NCBI GenBank assembly: GCA_039545275.1
Contig: BCHS01000002.1
Span: 1,736,001 to 1,800,000, forward strand
Direction: 5' to 3'
DNA: 64,000 nt
DNA from: Pseudomicrostroma phylloplanum
Taxonomy: Eukaryota; Basidiomycota; Exobasidiomycetes; Microstromatales
The notes under the pieces are model-generated. The model did no database searches. It was given only the letters and a program-made list of their open reading frames with translations, and was not told where the DNA came from. This document shows, one piece after another, positions 1-13,600 of this stretch (the stretch's first letter is position 1; the number at the start of each line of letters is the position of its first letter). Position numbers and translations under genes: made by a program.

Positions 1-1982
1 CAAGGTGCTCTCCTTGGCGGTTCCCAGCAACTTGGGGTCGTCTCGCCGCTTCAGCGCGCCCGGTCCAACGCTAGGCAGAGTCGCTGTGAGGGTGACGATC
101 TTTCCTCCTGTAGGTGCTGCGAGCTTGTAGGCCGCCTGCAGACCTGCGCCCAGTGCAGAGCCAGCAACAGAATTGTCCTTGAACATGTCACTGATCCTGC
201 TGAGCAGCGTCTCGATCCCAGCTCGGCATTCAGTGAGGTTGACCAGAATGTCGTTTGGCTTGGGGAGGTATACGTCATCGAGATCGCTGACCACGAGCAT
301 CTCGGGCTCGGTGCCTCCAGGAGGGAGGCAAAAGAAGTGCAAGCTAGTGTCGACGGCGATGATGCTGACCTTGGTGCGGTCATTTTCATTGGGAAGACGA
401 GGAAGGGTGTCCAGAATGGTACGAGCAGCAGTTGCGACCATGCCACTCTGCATTGCCTGGTGGCTGACGTCGATCAGGAAGATGTAGATGGGAGGTTGAG
501 GAGGTCGCACCTGTAAAGTAGATTCATCCCGCATAGCGCATCGCGTCAGTGACCTGCACGAGCTCACACAACCCTACTTCCGGCTCGCCTACTCACCATG
601 TACTCTCGAGGAGCAATGAACTCCACCACGGCGTGGTTGAGCTCAGGTCTCTGCCAACGATCTGCTGGCTGGTTCTTCTCCTGGTCCCAATCGAAGAGTT
701 GCGGCACTTCGTTCGCAATGTTACACATGCAGCACTTCCATCTGTTGCCTCCCTCGATGAACTGGACGTAGGGGTTGATGTACGTCCGGCATCGCCTACA
801 CCTTGCAATTACAGAGTCAGAGACGACTGGCACCGGCTCGTCTCCATCTTGCTCTCGCACACTGCGGTGCGGCGACAAGACGATACCTAGGGGCAACTTC
901 GACTTGTTCAGGAGGGACGAGGTCGTCGGCACCGCATTCATGGTGCATCGTTGATACGAGGGGTCGGCATTTGATTTCGGATTCTGACTGACGCATGCAT
1001 TGGCTGGCAGCTGAATCGTCGGGGGCGGCTTTTCGATGTCGTTGACATTTGGCTGCATCGTAGTCAGGTTGACAGTGTAGAGTGGGTTCTGCGTGGAGGA
1101 GATTGTGGCAGGGCCATATCGAGGTTTGGTCAGTCAAACTCATAGACCCACTGGCACGCTTCTACCGAGAGAGACTCACTCCTTTGCCCATCCCAGCGCC
1201 AACGCCCATGTTGGCAAATTGGTTTGCAAGCCCTCCCATGCCGCCTGCGCCTGCTCCTGCCTGGTATCCTGCGCCTGCCTGACCATTACCGTAAGGAGCT
1301 CCAGGTGCCTGACCTCCTTGGTAGCCGGTGGGGGCAGTCATCTCAGGGGCGCCAGGAGTAAAGTACTGCCCTTGAGTCTCCGCAATGGGAGCCATGGGAG
1401 AAGCTACAGAGCCAGGACCGCCATATCGTCCACCTGCCTGCTGAGCTCCAGGATCGAAGCCGCCGCTGTAGCTGACACTGTTAGAGGCGAGATGAGCAGT
1501 CGGGTAGGCTCTCCTCTTCGAGGTCTGGATGCCTGGAGCAGCGGGTGAGAGTGCTGGAGAGGCAGAGCTGTCACCGCCTGCGAATCCTGGAGAGTCCATA
1601 GGGGGCCTCATGCCGGGTGGTCCCTGCATGGGAGGCATGGACATCCTGGCTGCGCCTTGGGGGTGAGATGGACGGCCGCCAGGAGGAGCAGGTGGCTGCC
1701 AGCTTGAGCGACCAGTAGAAGCCTCTGTTGGTCATAAAGGAAGGGGAGAAGAGGAGGACAATCAATACGTCGATGCTTTCAAAGAGACGAGACAGCGCGG
1801 GGCCGAGCCAAGCCCACTTACCAACGTAGACGGTACGACCCGCTTGTGGATCCCTGAGAGAAAGGGCGCAAAAAACGAGAGAGGTTAAGATATACAGAGG
1901 CAGAGGCTAAGGTCTAGCTGTACGTGTAGACTCACCACTGGGCTGTCCAGCCAGGTGGGAGGACAGGAGTCTGTTGGGCCAT
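1..1982 (-). CDS. SEC24: COPII coat cargo adaptor Sec24, 3' end outside the window
   Basis: Sec24 pairs with Sec23 in the inner COPII coat and selects cargo for ER-to-Golgi vesicles. Five exons fit the frame: 1936-1982, 1822-1853, 1180-1724, 597-1088 and 1-510, giving 542 residues before the window edge. The zinc-finger domain is clear in exon 4 ([14 protein letters not shown], then WKCCMC about 20 residues later). Exon 5 opens the Sec23/24 trunk domain ([12 protein letters not shown]). Exon 3 is the usual Pro/Gly/Gln-rich disordered leader. Unusually, the first three exons join to make a WW-like domain at the extreme N terminus (LPPGWTAQW ... [16 protein letters not shown]). The helical and gelsolin domains must lie to the left of the window. 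The start was chosen because the short first exon reads [12 protein letters not shown] and splices in frame. The family call is firm; the 32-nt second exon rests on splice sites and on completing the WW fold. Confidence 0.93.
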
Positions 1983-3017
1983 TGTCAGATGATGGTAGAA
2001 GGTGCCGCTACAGTAAAGCAGAGAGAATCACCAGAAGGGTTCTGGGCCAATCCGACTAGCGAAGTACTCTGATGTTAGGCGAATGGGCTCGCGGCGTCGC
2101 TGTGTATGCTCTGTCGCCTTGTCTCCCGACTATGGTAGGGGTAGATCGTTGATAGACTGTTGCTGCCAGATCTCGGGCGTGCTGTGATGCCTAACGCGCC
2201 ACGACAAGGTCCTACGCGATGGGTGCTGGTACGCAGGAGACGGTGTGAAGCAGGAGCGCAGAGAGTGAAGAGGAGAGACGTCGAGGATGGTCACTGTCGA
2301 CCGCCGTTGGGTGAGCTCTAGGGGATGACGGAGGAAGAAGTGGTGACTGGTGTTCTGATGCTCTTGGCTCGGCCTGTCTGTCTTGCCCCGTTGTGCCCTG
2401 CCAGCCTGTGCGCTTGCGACACCCAGCCCGCCTGCTCGCTGCCCCGTCCGCCCGTTCCGTTCCGTTCAAGGGCTCAGCAGCACGCCCGCATTCTCCTCAC
2501 AAGAGAGACAACACTGTAGGAAGGCCCTTTTGACAGTCACAACCAGGGACAGTCTCACACGTATTCTGTACAGAGGTCGAGCAGATCGTGAGGAGGAAAG
2601 CAGCAACGAATGACTTAGTGTCTGGGCCTAGCACATCTAGAAAAGGCCAAGGCACGCATGTAAGCCTAGTGTTGGGGAAACAAGTTCAGATACCATAGAG
2701 GTCTTCGTATGGTTCGACTTCAAGGCATGATCATGCTCTTCAATCTAAGCTCTTTGAATATCTCTTCACTACATTGAGCGAGGCCGAACGAGGTCGCTGG
2801 TGATAGAGGGCGGGCAGTGAGCGATTGTAGGAGTGCGCGCTAGTAGGTGCGTGCTGTGAGCGTGTGCCCTGCGTGTGCGTGTGTGCGTGGCTGGTCTGGC
2901 ATCCCCATCAATCGAGAGATGTTGACAGTCCGCCCGGCGCATCTTCTCTCCTCTTCTTCCATATCTCTGACTCTTCACTGATTTCAACACAACTCACACC
3001 AAATCACATACATCACC
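1983..3017. other. Divergent intergenic region between SEC24 and enolase
   Basis: About 1 kb serves both divergent genes. I see no supported gene; short open frames here have no recognisable similarity. The right end is the pyrimidine-rich enolase leader. Confidence 0.6.
2938..3017 (+). promoter_or_regulatory. Pyrimidine-rich leader and start context of enolase
   Basis: The last 80 bases before the enolase ATG are CT-rich and then CA-rich (ctctcctcttcttcc; caccaaatcacatacatcacc). This is typical of highly expressed fungal genes. The start context CACCATGG matches a strong eukaryotic initiation context. Confidence 0.5.
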
Positions 3018-4785
<1,768 letters not shown>

Positions 4786-5335
4786 AAAGCAGTGGCACTG
4801 CAGTGAGGTCCTGTTGTATCGCTGGGAGCTAGAGAACGTCCTCCCTCTGTCGCTGAATCTGGTTTGATCAGCTTGGTGGCTGAAAAAGCGAAATACCAAT
4901 ATATCGAACCGCCCCTGCTCAGTGTGTGCTCGTGTCGCCCCGTCTCATCTTTGTTCCTCTTGCTGACACGCGTACTACGTATCGATTGCTACCGAAGATC
5001 CTCCTGCGGGTGATGTGAGCTCGTTCGCCACACAATTACTCACACCACACGCTCATGATGGCTCCACTACGCTTGACCGACAGACTGAAGCGCCTCGACT
5101 GAATAGCTGGATTGTGCATTCACAGTCATCGTCCCGTCAAGAACGAGCGACGCAGTTATGACTCACTCAGCCAGCCAGTCAGCCAGCTGATCAGTCAGAC
5201 AATGCAAAGAGCTGCGCTCTCACACTAGTGTTTGTATTGTGGTACATGTACCATGGTATTGAACCACTTCACTCGGGAGACAGAACCCTTCTATTGCTCA
5301 AGCTCCAGCCCACGTGTCCGGCCCACCTGATTGTC
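4786..5335. other. Intergenic region between convergent enolase and RBM25-like genes
   Basis: About 550 bp holding two 3' untranslated regions. A TGACTCA palindrome sits at 5159-5165 and a short imperfect CAGC/CAGT repeat follows at about 5168-5200. No gene is supported. Confidence 0.5.
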
Positions 5336-7549
5336 CTACCCTAGCAGACCACTCGAGGCGACGGTAGACTCCTCGACGAGGAGGCGCCAGATGGACTCTG
5401 TGAACTCGGGGGCGTCTTCCGCCATTACCTGTTCGAGATAGGGATGGGGAGGGAGGCGTGGTCAGCTTGTAGGCTCTTGACACATTCAACGCACTCGAGG
5501 GAAGGCGATAAAGCGCGCGGGTCTTGCACTGCTACTCACCGGCTCGACGGCCTGCTGGATCGCCTCGGCGCCCTTGTGACTCCTGACCATTCCCACGACC
5601 ACATCCACAAGTTCCGGCACAGGCTCGCCAATAGCCTCAGTGACTGCCTCCTCCACCCTCCTCTGATACACCTCCGCGATGCTCGCCTCGTCGACCCAAT
5701 CCCACTTGACAGGCACGCCAAACAGGTCCTCCCGCGAGAGGTCAGAGAGGGCTGCCAGGACTTCACGACGCTTGGACTGCACGGCGGCGGCGCGCTCCTC
5801 TGGGGTCATCCCGTCTCCGAGGTCCACCTTGATCGCTGCGCCTCTCCTCGCCTTGCTCTCTTCGTCTTCATCGTCTCCACCAAGTACAGCTCCACCAGCA
5901 GGAGGCGCGAGCGCAGCAGTTCCATCCTTGTTCGCTCCTGCTCCCGCGCCAATCTTGAGCTTCAAGGGCTGCATATTGGATCCGTCTACGAGGACTCCCG
6001 CCTTCCTCTGCTCCTCGAGGTGTTTCCTCATCTCCTCTTCCTGTCGAGCGAGGAACTTCTCCGCCTCGAGCTGCGCCTTGCGTGCCTCTTCCTCCTCGGC
6101 ACGAGCATCGGCAGCATCCTCGTCTTGCTCGCGACGCAAAATCGGATTACGGTAGTGCCGCCAGCGTGGACGATCTAGCCAGAAGAGCTCGCGGGAACGC
6201 TCCAGGTCTTCGTCCCACTCTTCGCTTCGGTGTAGCAGTTGGGATCGCAGCTTTTCGCGACGTGAGTCCTCGAGCTTGCTCTCTTCGAGGACGCGTGTCC
6301 AATGGGCCAGGCGTTGTCGCTCGCGATTTGTGTATGCGGACAGGGCCTGGAAGCGGAGCAGAGGAGAACGAGTAGGTCAGTATGCAATGCAATCTCCAAG
6401 TCCAACTCCTCCCCCGGGGCTACTCACCTCTGCAGTCCGCCGCTCGTCGTCCTTTGCAGCGAGATCCTTCCGTCTCTGATGCTCCACTTCATCCGCCTCT
6501 TCCGGGTCCATATCCTCTAGCGACTTGGCTCCTGCGTCAGCCCTCGCTTGCACAAAGCTAGGAGCTCCGTGGTTGAAGCTCTGCGGGTTTGCTCCAGCCG
6601 CGCCATTCGGTCCTGTAGGTGGTCCGCCGAGTCTTGGTCCAGTAGGCCTACCAGAACCTGAGCCGCCTGCCATATGAGCCTGTTGCATCCTCTCCCTCTC
6701 GAGGACTCTCTCTCGCATCCTCTTCTCCTCTTCTCTTGCTGCGCTCGCCTGCCTGAACTTGTCAATCTCCCCCAGAACCGAGGTCCTATGTTCCTCTGGT
6801 ACGTCCTCTGGCGGCAAATCTTTGAGATGCGCAGGTACTAATGTAGCATTGGCCGAAGCGGCGTCTGCAAAGTGGGAGAGGGCATCAGGAGCGGCGAGCT
6901 GCTTGACAAAGTTGTCAATCTGCGCCCTGCCCGCATTATCCAGCTCGTCCTCGGCCGTCGCTCTTGAGCTTCTGTTCGCCTTGTACTCCTCTACAAACGC
7001 CCGCGTCTTCTCGTCTGCCTTGACATTGAGCTTCTTTGTCTTCTCCTGCTTGTCAAAGTTGTCTGTCACCCCTGGTGGGGGAAGGGCGAGACCGTTGAGT
7101 AGGTCAATGGCACGGATGACGGCTTCCGGGTGGTCAAAGGAGGCGAACCCAAAAGCCGGAGAGATCCTCTTGAGATTGACGAGTGTACCGCAGAAGCCGA
7201 GGAGCTGCTTGAGCATCATGTCCGACACTCCAGGGGTGATGGAGCCCACGAAGATCGTAGTCGAGGGGTCGACTTGGTTACTCGCGATTGAGTTGCTGCC
7301 AGTCCCAGAAGGTCCGCCTGGCCCAGGTAGAGGGGCGCTGCCATATCCTGGTGGAGGGCCTGAACGATGAGGCATACTACCGTTGGGGTCGTGAGGAGAG
7401 CCACCACCATAGGGTCCTCCCGGGCCCATAGGCGGAGGAGGACCCGGGGGTGGACCAACTCCAGCTCCGCGAGGCCCAGAAGGGATGGGAGCCATGTTGG
7501 GATTGTTAGGGTTGGTTTGCCATGATGACGGCGGCGGGCGGCCGTACAT
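5336..7549 (-). CDS. RBM25/Snu71-type splicing factor with RRM and PWI domains
   Basis: Three exons (6428-7549, 5540-6346, 5336-5428) join in phase 0 to give 673 residues. After a Pro/Gly-rich leader of about 90 residues there is one RRM: RNP2 is IFVGSITPGV and the RNP1 region is AFGFASFDHP. A long charged Arg/Glu-rich helical segment follows, and a C-terminal PWI domain (FGVPVKWDWVDEA ... AIQQAVEPVMAEDAPEF) ends near the stop. This order, RRM then RE-rich then PWI, is that of RBM25, which associates with U1 snRNP and affects 5' splice-site choice; yeast Snu71 is a distant relative. It should act in the nucleus. The last exon supplies the end of the PWI fold and a short tail. It lies head to head with the small gene at 7822 across 272 bp, so they may share a promoter. 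Confidence 0.88.
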
Positions 7550-7821
7550 CTTGGGTCAGAGAGTGGGAGAGAAGAAGAGGGCAGGAAGAGCAGCTCTACC
7601 GAGGGTATTCTCAGATGTACAGATCAAGGATGGGGAGGACGTCGTCAATGGTCAAGGCGGCTGCTCCATTCTAGATGCGCGGAAAGGGCGGCGCCGGGCC
7701 AGTGCATCAGAACATTTGAGTTGAAATTTCAAGCGTGAGCCAGGCAAGGCCAGTCCGCCTGCCTTTCCGGCCAGACTACTCCTCCATCCTCGTCTGATAC
7801 CATACGCTATCCTCATCCATC

Positions 7822-8444
7822 ATGGCCGACTCTCCAGAACCTCAACCACAGCATGCCCAGGCTTCCTCCTCCTCTGCTTCCACCTCCCGCCGTCCCATCA
7901 AGGGCAAGAGCGGCGGTCCAGGCAAAAAGGGCAAGATCTTCTCCGAGTCTCTCGGCCTCTCCCACCTCCTCTCTCTAGCCTCTGCAGCTGGCTCCACCGA
8001 GGAGGATAGGAATTCACAGAGGGCAGAGAAGAATCGAGAGAGTGCACAATGGAAGAAGAAGAAGAGGGTGGAGAAGAATAGTCGGAAAGAGGGGGTGGGG
8101 AAGGTGAGTTCGAAGTCCCTGGAGTATCAGGAGACCGGGCGAGACTGACCCGATTCTGGCTCTGCCCACCGACTGTCGCTTAGGGAAAGAGCAGCACCTC
8201 AGCCGACCCTTCCTCCGCAGCATCACCAAGCACGAGCGCAGCAGCCCGCACCAAGGCGGTGATCCGTGCCGAGCTCAAGGCGCAGCGCAGGGAGAAGACG
8301 AAGCTGAGAAAGGAGAAGCGCAAGCAGCTCGCAGCGGACGTCTCGGCGTATGACTCGGATGATGAAGAGGCAAAGGCTAGAAGAGTGAAGGGACCACTCA
8401 AGGCACAGCCTGCCAAGAAGTACAAGACGGTCTCGTTTGCCTAG
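7822..8444 (+). CDS. Small basic protein of unknown function
   Basis: Two exons (7822-8103 and 8184-8444) with a GTGAGT donor and a TAG acceptor give 180 residues. I do not recognise the family with confidence. The N terminus is Ser/Gln-rich and disordered. A basic block KGKSGGPGKKGK follows, then a hydrophobic patch (SLGLSHLLSLASAAG) and two strongly basic helical stretches (QWKKKKRVEKNSRK and KAQRREKTKLRKEKRKQ). The C terminus has an acidic DSDDEE and ends in KKYKTVSFA. The composition resembles small nucleolar or ribosome-assembly proteins, but that is inference from composition only. It is transcribed divergently from the RBM25-like gene. Confidence 0.7.
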
Positions 8445-8526
8445 TCGATGGCGGGCATGCTGATTGCTAGAACCTAACGAGGGAGGCATTTGTAATTTTA
8501 GACATTGTTCAATCAACCACTACCCA

Positions 8527-9865
8527 TCACAGCTTCCCTGGTCCGCCAGTGGCTGAAGCAGACAGTGACCAGCTCAGCTCCATGTACTCCATCTTCAGCG
8601 GTGTCACGGGTGGGAGAGAGGGTCCATCTGCCCCTGTGCACTTCACCTTGGACTCTGTACCGAGCTTGTGCAGGTGGAGGAAGATGCCTCTGGCTGCCGC
8701 TGGGTAAAGGGCCTCGGGATCTGGAGGGCGAACAAGAGAGGAAAGAGGACTTCAGTTTCCTACACTCTTCGAGTCTGAGCTTGCTGTGAGCCTTGGTACT
8801 CACACGCAGCGTAGAGCTTCCCCACTATGTCCATGACGGTCCACACGGCCGATCCTGTCTCTTCGTCCTTCTTTCCACTCGGACTGCCCTCGCCCAAGAG
8901 CTGCAGGACCTGCTTCTCCCTGTCTAAGCGATGACTGCGATACGTCTTGATCATCTTTCTACCCTCCTCAATGACTGGGCCATGAGCAGGAAAGATCTTA
9001 TTCTCTTGGCCAGCTCCGCCCTCTGCTGTGCCAGCCTGCTCCAAGACCTTCAGTGATCTGTCGAGACTGGCCATGTACGCGCCTAGGTCTTCGAAGACTG
9101 AGGTGCCTTGGCCGAGGACATTATCTCCGCTGAAGAAGACGCCCTCTTCTTCCAGAAGAAAGGAGAGGTGGTCGGTGGTATGTCCCGGCGTGTGCAGAGC
9201 GCGAAGAGACGCGCTACCGCCTGCTTGAAGGACTGCCTCGTCATTGAGTGCTGTGAGGCTACTGGCTGACGATGAGCCCTCGATGGTGCTCTGAATGGCC
9301 GGATCCTGATCTTGATTTGGGAATTTGTGGACCTTTGGGGGTTGGTGTGAGAGATCTGCTAGGGTCTGCAGGACCGAGGGTAGGCCTTTGACGTGATCAT
9401 GGTGCCAATGGGTGAGGATGCTGTGGGAATAGCATTGGAGTCAGCCATTGTGCGGCTGGGAGATACGACTACGTTTTCCGGTCAATTTGACTCACATGTC
9501 GGTAATATGACGTTTTTGAGAGCCAATCTCGGCGTGTTGACCCGTAAGGACCTTCTTGACAAGGTCCAGGTACTCTGGAGCTCCCTCTGCAGTGTCGATG
9601 AGGATGGACGGCACGCTATCCGCAGACGAGGTGGACTTTTCCGGTGACGAGATGAGGTAGGTATTGGTGCCTGATTGTGAGGAGGTCCAATGGATCAGGC
9701 AAATGATTGTGGAGTCGCTTGAGCAAACGTCGTCGGCAAAGTGGCGCCTTAGCTCCGGTCTCACTCACCCTGTAATGTGAATTTGCCGGGATTCTGGCCC
9801 AGGATGCGTATCACCCGTGGCGAGAGGCGCGACACGCTGGGTATCTCGACGAGGGTCTCTGCCAT
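8527..9865 (-). CDS. LACTB2-like metallo-beta-lactamase fold hydrolase
   Basis: Four exons (9769-9865, 9496-9670, 8804-9420, 8527-8720) give 360 residues in continuous frame. The N terminus (RVIRILGQNPGKFTLQGTNT) and the C-terminal winged-helix part (YPEALYPAAARGIFLHLHKL) match the LACTB2 subfamily. Human LACTB2 is a mitochondrial single-strand endoribonuclease. The zinc-binding motif is intact: THWHHDHVKG gives HxHxDH, a later His lies in LHTPGHTTDHLS, the bridging Asp in FFSGDN, and a final His in FPAHGP. I see no clear mitochondrial presequence, so location is open; fungal relatives are often annotated simply as beta-lactamase-like proteins. The start was chosen at the Met that directly precedes the conserved N-terminal block. 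Confidence 0.9.
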
Positions 9866-10681
9866 ACTTGGGCGATATTGTCGGCCTGTGAGGGATCTGA
9901 TATGGTAGAGAATGGTGGACAAGGAGAAGAAGGCGGAGGTAATAGAGGCGACTCTCCGGCTATATGTCTGCCTTTCGCCCAGCCATGGTGGATGCCGAGC
10001 CAAACGCGGACGACGCAGTGCACGTCCCACCCAGGCAGGGCACTCGGCCTCGGCAAAGGCAGTCCGCCCCACCGCCCGGTAGAGTGTCTGATAGGCACAG
10101 GCCAGGGGAGCAGCAACATCACCACCACCATCCACACGTCGCCTCGTACCATCTTACCCATCCACACCATACACCCACACACCACCATCACCATCAAGCT
10201 CACCACTATCTGAATCATCCGCACGCTGTATCACTTTCTCGCCCACATTCCTGCCCAAGTCACCTCGCTCCTTTGCATCCCCAACACCTCCCTCCCGCCA
10301 CGCTTGGTCCTGGTCCTCCACAGCCCACGCATCCGCGTCCAGACCCGCCCCCCACTATACAATCACGCTCCCTCAACCAAACAAACACCAGGCCACACCC
10401 GCAAGCACATCTTTCCCTTACTCGATCCCTCTCTCGCTCCTATCTTATCCTTTTGTCTCTTGCACTAGACCTTACTGAGCCTATCTGTCAGCACTCAATT
10501 CGCGTCCCCACCTAGTTCCGCCTCTATCTTTCTCCTCGGCTTCGAGCACGCCTGGCAACAGCTCCCTCTCAGTAGCCTGCTACAGCAACTTCTTTCTCCG
10601 CAACACCATCGCATCGCCTACGGACACTTCTACGACGCATCGTGACTCCCTAGCTCTCTGGTCCCACGCCGCTGCGCTTCC
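9866..10681. other. Divergent intergenic region between LACTB2-like and BCAS3-like genes
   Basis: About 800 bp shared by two divergent genes. It contains a CA/CCA-rich low-complexity stretch and then a long CT-rich leader. A 183-codon open frame at 9964-10515 is only a His/Pro-rich reading of this simple sequence. Confidence 0.55.
10111..10215. repeat. CA/CCA-rich low-complexity tract
   Basis: Imperfect runs of CAC, CCA and ATC trinucleotides (accaccaccatccacac; caccaccatcaccatcaag) lie in the presumed 5' leader of the BCAS3-like gene. Confidence 0.6.
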
Positions 10682-13600
10682 ATGCCTGCGAGCGGCCCCT
10701 CGCCCAACAAGGCACTCGGACCAGTACGCGCTGCCTCGCACGAGAGAAGTGATGGCACTATCAGCAATGGGCGAACCATCTCTCCAACGCTCATTCGTGA
10801 TGCTACAGCAGTAGAGACCATCAGCAGCACCCTCTCGGCGCTGTCCCGACACGCCTCGACTGGACTACAGACTCTCTCGACCGCGGCTGCCGCCCATGAC
10901 CCGCTCGCCAAGTACAAGGCGACACGCCAGAAGGATGCAGAGGCCATGTCGAGCTCGCCCAGCCCCATTTTTGGCGCAATGGGAGGCAACGCAGACCCGG
11001 CGCTCCAGCAGGGCCCCAGTGACCTCTTTGCAGGCGCATTAGGCGCTCATGACCTACTCGGACAGGCTGAGCATATCAGCTGGACAGCGTGGGACACCTT
11101 GCCTGCCGGCGTAGAGGTGGAGTCTCGATCTCGACAGGCTTTACTCATTGCGTACGCCTCCGGAGGTCTTCAAATCTTCACCCACACCGACAGCCCCGGA
11201 CAAAGCAGCGATCAGAGTCTGCGAGAGATATTCAATTTCCAGCAATTCCTGTTGCCAAAGGACCGGGTCGCAGGACGAGTGCTAGCAGCCAAGCTTCACA
11301 CCGCGAACGGCGGCCGTCCCTGCCTGCTCTTGGTCACACTCCAGGGAAACGATACATTGGTCATCTCTCGATGCTCTTTGACCTCTCAGATGGTAACGCA
11401 GAGTGCGGTGCTGCCCCGCGTGGGACAGGCATCTACACATGCGCCCTCCATGACCTCTGCCATTCAGGTTGCGAAAGGGCGACTAGTAGTCGCTCAATCC
11501 CATCCTCCCGCTCTTCACATCCTGGACGTAACTTCGCTTCATAGCGTGCTTGAGCCCATCGTGGACGTCTCGAGCTCATCCGTCACTGCCGACACTATTC
11601 CGGCTTTTCATTTGTCTGGCAGGATGCTGGCCTATGCAAGTACTGTCCTGGACAAGAGCCACAATGTGATATCGTTCAGCTCAGTCGGACGCCATGGCGA
11701 GTCTTCTGTCCGTGCAACCTCGTCACGGATCGCCAGCGACGCAGGCTACACGACGTCGGAGCAGATGAGACTCTCTGCGCTCGAAGCAGGAGCTCAAGCC
11801 AGCGACATCGCCAAGCGAGTGGGCGGCGGCCTGATGGCAGGTGCAAAGAATCTCGGGGACTGGGGCTCTTCTTACTTATCGGCAGTCGCAAGTAGCTCAT
11901 CGTCCCAGCAGCAGCAGCAGCAACAACATGGCTCACCAACACTTCACGAGCATACTAGCCCGTCTCCCCTGCTCCGATCACCGCGCGACTCCCCGAGCCT
12001 TGTCTCACCACGGCTCACAGGCGAAAGTAGTGTCAAGGCAGGTCCTTCACTGACAGCGCGCAGTGACTCGAAAATTGCTGCTGCAACTGTGAAAATCCTC
12101 GACCTGCTCACTGCAGATGAGACTGACCAGCAATCTGCGCGTGTGGCCGCCAGCTTCCGCCCCGGCTCGGCCAACATTGCTGCCGTCAAGCTTGACCCGA
12201 CAAGCTCAAATGTCTTCGTGGCAGACTCAATTGGTCACGCATTCAACATCTTCGAGATTCGCCCTCGACCACGAGGCTTGCCCGCGGATGGTCTTCCTCC
12301 GCCCGCGATACATCGCTGTAAGCTCCTCCGTGGAGTCACCACGGCGCAGGTCTGCGATGCCAAATGGATGCCAAATGGACAGTGGCTGGGAGTCCTGACA
12401 TACACGGGGACTGTCCACGTGTACAAGCTAGGTCCCTTGTCTGGCTCGAGAACTGTTCCATTCGGCGCTACTCTGACGAGCTTCGCTAGAACACCTCGAC
12501 CAAAGCAGGCATCAGCTTCGACAGCAGCGGCTGCTGAGGGCCACCAGACTAGTGTGGCCCAAGTTGCCTCTCTTGAACCGACTCCCAGTCCGATCCGTGC
12601 ACCTCCAGCCTTTCTCTTTGCCAAGGCTGGATCATCGATAGCTCAGGACATTGACGTCCTTTGTTTCCACCCGGCAGTGGCTGCGTTGTCCCTCAGCAGG
12701 GTGACAATCGCTCAGTCATCGCTTGCAGAGGCCATCGCATCCTCAGCATCCGATGCTACGAATCGAGTATCTGGGCTGACGGTGATGATGAGGCGGGCTA
12801 CGACAGGGGGTGGTTCTAGCCACAATGCCGCATCTCTGGCCATGTCGAAGAGCGGTAGTCAAACGTCTCGGACACAGCAGCAGCAGCAAAGACGTCGGCT
12901 GCATGGAGACTGCGTTGCTCTCGCTATCTGGACTGGGCTGGCTCGAACTCACGACGCTCCCGAGGTACAACCTCAGGTCGCTTCCACTTCAGCTGCGGAT
13001 GCTCGCCCGGTGAAGGGCTCAAACAGAGTGCCTAGCAGGGGCTGGGCCTCGATGGCCGAGATTGAAACGTACGACAGTACACCTCGAGTGTTGCCGACGT
13101 CCATCTATCTTTCCCACCAGATCAAGCTGCGAACGATCACTCATCCCGTTGACCTACCAGTCCGCTCCGAGCCGGTACTGATCGATGTACCGCGCTCGAG
13201 GGCTCTACCGCTGCAGACTCGGGAGGCGGTGCAGGTCGATATGGCATCTGAAGATGATGCAGCAGGGGGCTCCTTCAATGGTCTAGCTCTTGCGATTGCT
13301 TCCCCTGCTTTCGATGAACCTGCTTTCTTCGATGGTCAGTCTCCTTCCCAACGTATACCTAGCTTCCCGCAAGGACAGGCTGCGCGTCGACCTAGCTGGC
13401 GCAAGAGCGTCACCGGCAGCATGACTACCCCTATCCGCATCTCTGCAGCAGCTTCTCGCGACATTGGCAGAGGCGTAGTCGGCTCTCTGCGTAAGCCCAG
13501 CACCAAAACTGGTGGCATCGGCAGTCTGGCCCGCTCAAGTCCTCGGAGTGTCGGCCTGTCCTTCGACGAAGACGTCTCGCACGATGCACACATCTTTGCC

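Noticed and set aside
2640..2720. A possible tRNA B box (ggttcgactt)
   Set aside because: No A box at a fitting distance and no cloverleaf by eye.
9964..10515. A His/Pro-rich 183-codon frame upstream of the BCAS3-like gene
   Set aside because: It reads a CA-rich low-complexity leader; composition follows the simple repeat and there is no domain.
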